A DNA stretch of 41,310 nt from Nemertoderma westbladi (Eukaryota > Xenacoelomorpha > Nemertodermatida > Nemertodermatidae), in NCBI GenBank assembly GCA_032718475.1, contig JAUCBJ010006605.1:1-41310 (forward strand), read 5' to 3'. Under the pieces are notes generated by a model. It was not told the DNA's origin and searched no databases. It saw nothing but the letters and a program-made list of their open reading frames with translations. Both the position numbers and the translations under genes were made by a program. Below are positions 33,901 through 41,310 of the stretch, piece by piece (position 1 is the first letter of the stretch; each line of letters begins with the position of its first letter).

Positions 33901-36900
33901 GAGACCACGCTATGCGCTAACCGGTTAACCATTGAGACCACGCTATGCGCTAACCGGTTAACCGTTGAGACCACGCTAACCGGTTAACCGTTGAGACCAC
34001 GCTATGCGCTAACCGGTTAACCGTTGAGACCATGCTATGCGCTAACCGGTTAACCGTTGAGACCACGCTATGCGCTAACCGGTTAACCATTGAGACCACG
34101 CTATGCGCTAACCGGTTAACCGTTGAGACCACGCTATGCGCTAACCGGTTAACCGTTGAGACCACGCTATGCGCTAACCGGTTAACCATTGAGACCACGC
34201 TATGCGCTAACCGGTTAACCGTTGAGACCACGTTATGCGCTAACCGGTTAACCGTTGAGACCACGATATGCGCTAACCGGTTAACCATTGAGACAACGCT
34301 ATGCACTAGACCGGTTAACCGTTGAGACCACGCTATGCGCTAACCGGTTAACCGTTGAGACCATGCTATGCGCTAACCGGTTAACCGTTGAGACCACGCT
34401 ATGCGCTAACCAGTTAACCGTTGAGACCACGCTATGCGCAACCGGTTAACCGTTGAGACCACGCTATGCGCTAACCGGTTAACCGTTGAGACCAAGCTAT
34501 GCGCTAACCGGTTAACCGTTGAGACCACGCTATGCGCTAACCGGTTAACCGTTGAGACCACGCTATGCGCTAACCGGTTAACCGTTGAGACCAAGCTATG
34601 CGCTAACCGGTTAACCGTTGAGACCACGCTAACCGGTTAACCGTTGAGACCACGCTAACCGGTTAACCGTTGAGACCACGCTAACCAGTTAACCGTTGAG
34701 ACCACGCTATGCGCTAACCGGTTAACCATTGAGACCACGCTATGCGCTAACCGCTTAACCGTTGAGACCACGCTATGCGCTAACCGGTTAACCATTGAGA
34801 CAACACTATGCGCTAACCGGTTAACCGTTGAGACCACGCTATGCGCTAACCGGTTAACCGTTGAGACCATGCTATGCGCTAACCGGTTAACCGTTGAGAC
34901 CAAGCTATGCGCTAACCGTTTAACTGTTGAGACCACGCTATGCGCTAACCGGTTAACCATTGAGACCACGCTATGCGCTAACCGGTTAACCGTTGAGACC
35001 ACGCTAACCGGTTAACCGTTGAGACCACGCTATGCGCTAACCGGTTAACCGTTGAGACCATGCTATGCGCTAACCGGTTAACCGTTGAGACCACGCTATG
35101 CGCTAACCGGTTAACCATTGAGACCACGCTATGCGCTAACCGGTTAACCGTTGAGACCACGCTATGCGCTAACCGGTTAACCGTTGAGACCACGCTATGC
35201 GCTAACCGGTTAACCATTGAGACCACGCTATGCGCTAACCGGTTAACCGTTGAGACCACGTTATGCGCTAACCGGTTAACCGTTGAGACCACGATATGCG
35301 CTAACCGGTTAACCATTGAGACAACGCTATGCACTAGACCGGTTAACCGTTGAGACCACGCTATGCGCTAACCGGTTAACCGTTGAGACCATGCTATGCG
35401 CTAACCGGTTAACCGTTGAGACCAAGCTATGCGCTAACCGGTTAACCGTTGAGATCACGCTATGCGCTAACCGGTTAACCATTGAGACCACGCTATGCGC
35501 TAACCGGTTAACCGTTGAGACCACGCTAACCGGTTAACCGTTGAGACCACGCTATACGCTAACCGGTTAACCGTTGAGACCACGCTATGCGCTAACCGGT
35601 TAACCGTTGAGACCACGCTATGCGCTAACCGGTTAACCATTGAGACCACGCTATGCGCTAACCGGTTAACCGTTGAGACCACGCTATGCGCTAACCGGTT
35701 AACCGTTGTGACCACGCTATGCGCTAACCGGTTAACCATTGAGACAACGCTATGCGTTAACCGGTTAACCGTTGAGACCACGCTATGCGCTAACCGGTTA
35801 ACCGTTGAGACCGCGCTATGCGCTAACCGGTTAACCATTGAGACCACGCTATGCGCTAACCGGTTAACCGTTGATACCACGCTATGCGCTAACCGGTTAA
35901 CCGTTGATACCATGCTATGCGCTAACCGGTTAACCGTTGAGACCACGCTAACCGGTTAACCGTTGAGACCAGGCTATGTGCTAACCGGTTAACCGTTGAT
36001 ACCACGCTATGCGCTAACCGGTTAACCGTTGAGACCACGCTATGCGCTAACCGGTTAACCGTTGAGACCACGCTAACCGGTTAACCGTTGAGACCACGCT
36101 ATGCGCTAACCAGTTAACCGTTGAGACCACGCTATGCGCTAACCGGTTAACCGTTGAGACCACGCTATGCGCTAACCGGTTAACCGTTGAGACCAAGCTA
36201 TGCGCTAACCGGTTAACCGTTGAGACCACGCTATGCGCTAACCGGTTAACCGTTGAGACCACGCTATGCGCTAACCGGTTAACCGTTGAGACCAAGCTAT
36301 GCGCTAACCGGTTAACCGTTGAGACCACGCTAACCGGTTAACCGTTGAGACCACGCTAACCGGTTAACCGTTGAGACCACGCTAACCAGTTAACCGTTGA
36401 GACCACGCTATGCGCTAACCGGTTAACCATTGAGACCACGCTATGCGCTAACCGCTTAACCGTTGAGACCACGCTATGCGCTAACCGGTTAACCATTGAG
36501 ACAACGCTATGCGCTAACCGGTTAACCGTTGAGACCACGCTTTGCGCTAACCGGTTAACCGTTGAGACCATGCTATGCGCTAACCGGTTAACCGTTGAGA
36601 CCAAGCTATGCGCTAACCGTTTAACTGTTGAGACCACGCTATGCGCTAACCGGTTAACCATTGAGACCACGCTATGCGCTAACCGGTTAACCGTTGAGAC
36701 CACGCTAACCGGTTAACCGTTGAGACCACGCTAACCGGTTAACCGTTGAGACCACGCTATGCGCTAACTGGTTAACCGTTGAGACCACGCTATGCGCTAA
36801 CCGGTTAACCGTTGAGACCACGCTATGCGCTAACCGGTTAAGCATTGAGACCACGCTATGCGCTAACCGGTTAACCGTTGAGACCACGCTATGCGCTAAC

Positions 36901-39211
36901 CGGTTAACCGTTGAGACCACGCTATGCGCTAACCGGTTAACCATTGAGACCACGCTATGCGCTAACCGGTTAACCGTTGAGACCACGTTATGCGCTAACC
37001 GGTTAACCGTTGAGACCACGCTATGCGCTAACCGGTTAACCATTGAGACCACGCTATGCGCTAACCGGTTAACCGTTGAGACCACGCTATGCGCTAACCG
37101 GTTAACCGTTGAGACCACGCTATGCGCTAACCGGTTAACCATTGAGACCACGCTATGCGCTAACCGGTTAACCGTTGAGACCAAGCTATGCGCTAACCGG
37201 TTAACCGTTGAGACCACGCTATGCGCTAACCGGTTAACCGTTGAGACCACGTTATGCGCTAACCGGTTAACCGTTGAGACCACGCTATGCGCTAACCGGT
37301 TAACCATTGAGACCACGCTATGCGCTAACCGGTTAACCGTTGAGACCACGCTATGCGCTAACCGGTTAACCGTTGAGACCACGCTATGCGCTAACCGGTT
37401 AACCATTGAGACCACGCTATGCGCTAACCGGTTAACCGTTGAGACCAAGCTATGCGCTAACCGGTTAACCGTTGAGACCACGTTATGCGCTAACCGGTTA
37501 ACCATTGAGACCACGCTATGCGCTAACCGGTTAACCGTTGAGACCACGCTAACCGGTTAACCGTTGAGACCACGCTATACGCTAACCGGTTAACCGTTGA
37601 GACCACGCTATGCGCTAACCGGTTAACCGTTGAGACCACGCTATGCGCTAACCGGTTAACCATTGAGACCACGCTATGCGCTAACCGGTTAACCGTTGAG
37701 ACCACGCTATGCGCTAACCGGTTAACCGTTGTGACCACGCTAACCGGTTAACCGTTGTGACCACGCTAACCGGTTAACCGTTGAGACCACGCTATGCGCT
37801 AACCGGTTAACCGTTGAGACCACGCTATGCGCTAACAGGTTAACCGTTGAGACCACGCTATGCGCTAACCGGTTAACCGTTGAGACCACACTATGCGCTA
37901 ACCGGTTAACCGTTTATCAGCCTTCGAGTCGGCCACAGAAATCCGTTTCTTGGGATCGAGGAATTCCGTATCGAAGCGCCGTTTCCATGCGAGGAAGGTT
38001 TCCACGGTTACCGGGGTTCCTATTAGTTTCCGTTTCAGCGCCTCTTCCGCCTCCGTCTGAACTATGTTCGCCAAGTCCAACGCGGTCTGTCTGCATTAAA
38101 TGAAATAAATAGTTAGTTAGTGGGTTAATTATTTAGATAGTTATTAAACTCTGACGTTCTAGAACTCTACAAACAACATCGATCTGATCGCAACGAAAAT
38201 TTCAACCAACAACTCTACCAATTAGGACTGGCATTTAAGTCCCATCCACAGAGTCACATATATGACCCAATTAGACTAATGGGTACTTATTACCGCATCC
38301 GGAATCTCCCAGTATACTGGACGGTTTATCAATGACTAACTTATGAGTGTCGGAAATAGAGTTGAGATAATCCTTGCAACATGATATCAATGTGAATACC
38401 ATCACCTCTCCGACGGTTTCAGAAGCGGTATCGTTTAGAGTTCCAAGTAGATCGGAAGCTTCAACGTCAGTGAGACCACTGGAATCCAAAACTTCCATCT
38501 ATTTTATACAGAAATACAACGGGAGTTAATCGTGTCTGAGTCGGGAGCTGCATTATATACCACGAGTCCAACAGCTGAACAGAACAATATGAGGGATAAT
38601 GAATTGATAGAACTAGGCCTAAGCTACATCAGCCGAGCTGCTTGTCATTGGCAATATATTAATTCATAGGAATTAAACACCTATCTTTGTTAATAGTAAA
38701 TTCTTGGGAATTAAATGAATTCATTTTACCCGTCAATAACTTACTAACTCTCTGTGTTTAATGTTTGAAAAATAACAAAAATTAAATATCGGTTGTCATA
38801 GGAAGCAGGAAGGCATATTGTGTATTGGTACCGCGGAGCGTCAGATTCGAAACAGGTTTACTGTATACCCTATAAACTGCAAACCCTTTTTATAAATGTT
38901 TGATTATCAGGACTACCGTATGTCGTAAAAGCGGCATATTTAATGCTGCAATGAGTCATTAACTCTGACATTCAGTCGGACTGCCTTACCCGGGGAGTAA
39001 TCTGAGGATAAGCGGCCGGTAACACGAACTGAAGTTCGACGAATACCGGTATATCTTCGGCAGTTACAGCGCCATCGGTGTCTGACTCGTCGGAATTCAC
39101 AAGGAGTTTAAAGGAATGCGGATTCTCGTCGATACGCGTAAACTTATCCGGGTAAATGGCGACTATCGCATCCAACTCATCGCTTTGTTCCTCAGAATTA
39201 TTTGAAGCCAT
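30906..39211 (-). CDS. RWDD1: RWD domain-containing protein 1 (DRG-family regulatory protein 2), four exons
   Basis: Exons are 39211-38990, 38498-38341, 38090-37903 and 31072-30906, summing to 735 nt and 244 aa; human RWDD1 has 243. Donors are CGG|GTAAGG, CATAA|GTTAGT and ACCG|GTTAGC. Acceptors are ATAG, TGCAG and TCTAG. Phases fit at every junction. The N-terminal RWD domain shows DELDAIVAIYPDKF (11-24) and the YPxxxP signature YPQITP (68-73). VMVFTLISCCKDYLNSI (about 106-122) matches the helix after it. GTPVTVETFLAWKRRFDTEF in exon 3 is the DFRP segment that in relatives binds DRG GTPases. LTGKQLFERD spans the exon 3/4 junction, and an acidic tail follows. The family stabilises DRG2 and acts with translating ribosomes (Gir2 in yeast). 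The ATG at 39209-39211 is the first in frame. Intron 3 (37902-31073, 6,830 bp) is nearly all satellite. Confidence 0.95.
31221..31233. repeat. 13-bp poly-C tract
   Basis: A run of C followed by TAATACC in the unarrayed part of RWDD1 intron 3, between exon 4 and the satellite. Confidence 0.85.
31304..31320. repeat. hairpin at the far end of the satellite
   Basis: GGTCTCA, CAT, TGAGACC. The last seven bases are the first bases of the array, and the first seven are their inverse, so the array ends at a small palindrome. Confidence 0.8.
31314..37914. repeat. 33-bp satellite, roughly 200 units, inside RWDD1 intron 3
   Basis: On the minus (transcribed) strand the unit is GTTAGCGCATAGCGTGG, TCTCAACGG, TTAACCG. 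A 26-bp variant lacks 7 bp between two GCT (plus strand) direct repeats. The unit holds overlapping palindromes CGGTTAACCG and TAACCGGTTA. Much of the variation is CG to TG or CA. Higher-order copies are present, the clearest a 1,028-bp duplication (33378-34405 and 34406-35424). The array edge at 37903-37914 overlaps the last 12 coding bases of RWDD1 exon 3. The 11-residue repeats it encodes (VSTVNRLAHSV) follow from the period being divisible by three and are not a protein gene. Confidence 0.97.
33378..35424. repeat. 1,028-bp higher-order tandem duplication within the satellite
   Basis: Rare variants recur exactly 1,028 bp apart: GCGCAACCGG (33409 and 34437), CTAACCGCTTAACC (33721 and 34749), CCGTTTAACTG (about 33886 and 34914) and GCACTAGACCGG (34309 and 35337). 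The two copies are almost identical by eye. A third partial copy follows at about 36083-36700, at an offset of about 1,702. Confidence 0.9.
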
Positions 39212-39660
39212 TTCAATTTTCAAGGTTTAACTAACCATAACCTGATAACTGGCTGACTGGGTAAGGAAGGGTACGGTACAGATAGCGGTAACTATGTAGG
39301 TAGGCCTAATATATCCTATCGTCGTAGTTACAGTCCAGTAGTCAGGTAGTAGGTAGGCCTAGGGCCTAGCTACAGTGCTACAGCTACACTGTACTGCTGT
39401 ACTGTAGTACATGTACAAGTACAGTACAGGAGTACTGCAGTAGTAGGCATATTAGTGCTAGTAGTCAAGTAGTGCTAGTACAGTAGTACAAGTACAGTTA
39501 CAGTACCGGTAGTAGGCCCAAGTTACCGTTAGGCGTTAGGATTAATTATGCAGTACTGAATTAATTGAGATAACTGCAGTACCACTTACCAAGCGCGGTA
39601 GGCCTATTGCAGTAGTACCGTAACCAGTAACGGGAGCAGGGTACAGGGTAGGCCTAGGCC
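39212..39660. other. upstream region of RWDD1, rich in short palindromes
   Basis: No coding sequence. GTAC, TACTGCAGTA, TAGGCCTA and ACCGGT words are densely packed, especially at 39300-39530 (for example TGTAGTACATGTACAAGTAC). It should contain the promoter of the RWDD1-like gene. No TATA box was identified. Confidence 0.5.
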
Positions 39661-39669
39661 ATGGTAGGC

Positions 39670-40577
39670 CCCAGGTTGGAATTAATGCTGCAAAACTCGG
39701 ACGCGTACCTGCGCGAATGACCGCAAACCAGATGCGCGTTGCGCGTTTGGGTGAGACAGGTGCGCGTTCGGGTGAGACAGGTGCGCGTTGCGCCTCAGCG
39801 CGCAGCTCTGCGTCTGATGCGCACCACAAATTAATTGAAATCACGAAAATACACAAAAAAAATTTCGCTCGCATTAGTTTCTCATTTACAATTCTTCAAA
39901 CAGTCAAATCACTTCACCATAATACTGAATTTGTCTATTTATTTTAACTACAGTACTCTATTGTTGTATTGTTATTAGGTCTATGCTATGCCGATGTTCA
40001 GTTGTTACGTTAGTAAACAGGTAAAGTCAGAAAGTAACAATGTATTATAAGTATGACTTAATTATAAACCAACTGCTGAACTGTATGTTCAAGCCTAATT
40101 GTTAGGTAGGCAGGTAGGCCTATACAAAGTATTACTGGCAGACTGGTAGGCCTACCTATTTCTGTATTTCAATATTCGTTTTTTTGAAATTACCGGTACA
40201 TGTTTTGTTTGTAATCTAAAATAATATTTTCTGTTATAAAAGCAGTGAGCCCGATGGGCCACCATAGTAGTGGATTAAAAAAATATTTTTATTAACAATT
40301 TTGATGTTGCAAAAATCACATTTATTACTGTATTATGTAAGCCTAGATTCAACGTACAGACAGACAGACGTAAAGATAAGCTTAAAACGCTCAAACTTGT
40401 AAAATAGAAATGTAAAATTGTTCTTATGAACTGTGCGATTTTTTGAGATATGCATGACATGAGCTGCGCGATTTTGTTTGGATTATGATGAGGTGCGCGA
40501 CGAGCCAATTTCAGGTGCGCGGTGATTTAAAAACAACAAAGCGTACCTGCGCGCTCATGCATGAATTCCAACCTGGG
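39670..40577. mobile_element. TIR element, 908 bp, with CpG-rich ends
   Basis: The ends are inverted CCCAGGTTGGAATT followed by ATGC and a GCGCAGGTACGC-type block (left 39670-39720, right 40540-40577). GTAGGC flanks both ends (39664-39669 and 40578-40583), a possible 6-bp duplication, although GTAGGC-like words are common in this genome. Both ends hold many GTGCGCG words. No transposase frame is seen. A hAT-like assignment is possible if the element starts at CAGG, but the duplication length does not settle it. Confidence 0.65.
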
Positions 40578-40599
40578 GTAGGCCTAATGAAGTACTCAG

Positions 40600-41310
40600 G
40601 TACTGCAGTACTGCATAAGCATATTGAAGTAGGAAAAAACATTTTCTTACTCTTCACTGTTGCACTGTAACATTGCAGCACTGTGCGCTGTACAGCTGTA
40701 TGACTGCTGGACTCAGGACTGTAACAACATCAACCATGGCACCATGGACTGGACAGGTGAAATAAATCAATGAAAGTTTGCAATTCAAATTTCCCGCCAT
40801 AGCCCCTTATCTGTATTATTACAGGTTGTGTATTTTGTGTATTATCACTGGAGCTCTGCTGCTCAGGTTCCTGCAGCTATTATTAGTTTGTTTGTTTGTG
40901 GCTGGCTGGCTGGGTTTAATGTTTGAATGGTAATAAGTCGGTCAATCATGGATGAGATGAAATGGAACCAAACTTGGTACACATATAGTCTATAAAAAGT
41001 CTACAAATTGCACAGTCAGACAGACTTCTACAGTTCATCTGTCTGCCGTTGACAGAAACATAAAAGTAGCTGTAATTATAGAACCAACAATCAGAATCAT
41101 CCGAAATGTGGTAGTAGTAACCAACAAGAATTGCTGATAAAGAAATTCTTCACACAGACACACTTTTACAGTTCCTCTGTCTGCCGCTAGAAGGCGAATT
41201 GTCTGAGCCCCAGTTCATCATGCTTAGCGCGACTTAATTATTAATAAATAAACTAACCCAAAGTGATGATTGCATTTTAAACGGAAATTTTCTTAGAGGT
41301 TTTGTGGAAT
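40600..41310. other. gene-free end of the window with a short direct repeat
   Basis: CAGACAGACTTCTACAGTTC and TCTGTCTGCCGTTGA (about 41017-41053) recur as CAGACACACTTTTACAGTTC and TCTGTCTGCCGCTAG (about 41155-41191), about 138 bp apart. Nothing else was recognised. Confidence 0.5.

Noticed and set aside
31423-37738. Many long ORFs with 11-residue repeats (VSTVNRLAHSV and, on the other strand, ETTLCANRLTV)
   Set aside because: They exist because the 33-bp satellite period is divisible by three. They appear on both strands, break at every 26-bp unit, and lie in an intron. They are not protein genes.
31314-37914. CRISPR-like array of short repeats
   Set aside because: The repeats are contiguous with no unique spacers, and the context is an animal gene intron.
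1-41310. tRNA, rRNA or snRNA genes
   Set aside because: I looked for B-box-like GGTTCGAATCC and cloverleaf arms and for conserved snRNA boxes and saw none that held together. A covariance-model scan would settle it.

Overview
This is a repeat-rich window of a eukaryotic, almost certainly metazoan, nuclear genome. The evidence is genes with short exons and GT-AG introns, animal-type gene families (TOMM22, RWDD1, a GT31 glycosyltransferase), a BEL/Pao retroelement (a group found in animals), LINE fragments and many TIR (terminal inverted repeat) elements. Dispersed short palindromes such as TAGGCCTA and ACCGGT and runs of G/C in AT-rich DNA suggest a marine invertebrate, but I cannot place it further.

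Three host genes can be rebuilt. (1) TOMM22-like, minus strand, two exons (4980-4809, 1692-1484), 126 aa, with a 1.5 kb TIR element in its intron. (2) A GT31 beta-1,3-glycosyltransferase, plus strand, two exons (20489-21042, 22277-22850), 375 aa, with a 755 bp hAT-like element in its intron. (3) RWDD1-like, minus strand, four exons (39211-38990, 38498-38341, 38090-37903, 31072-30906), 244 aa. Its third intron is 6.8 kb and is almost entirely a 33-bp satellite. A fourth coding region (10238-8630, minus) is not recognised and is broken by frame changes.

Layout: 1-1.48 kb intergenic with a fold-back repeat; 1.48-4.98 TOMM22; 5-8.6 MITE (short non-autonomous element) copies and sequence without genes; 8.6-10.2 unknown broken gene; 10.2-11.9 intergenic with a 236-bp direct repeat; 11.9-17.05 decayed BEL/Pao element with a gag-to-RT internal deletion, followed to 17.96 by tandem GC-rich repeats; 18-20.1 MITEs; 20.5-22.85 GT31 gene; 23-29.06 nested TIR elements holding LINE pieces and a 68-bp tandem array; 29.3-30.9 mostly unannotated; 30.9-39.2 RWDD1 with its intronic satellite; 39.6-40.6 a TIR element; the rest unannotated.

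The most striking observation is that the satellite in RWDD1 intron 3 starts inside exon 3. The last 12 coding bases of exon 3 and the splice donor after them are a partial copy of the monomer. The pre-mRNA therefore carries roughly 200 tandem copies of its own exon-end/5' splice site. The true junction is the first copy, and every later copy would add an in-frame stop if used.
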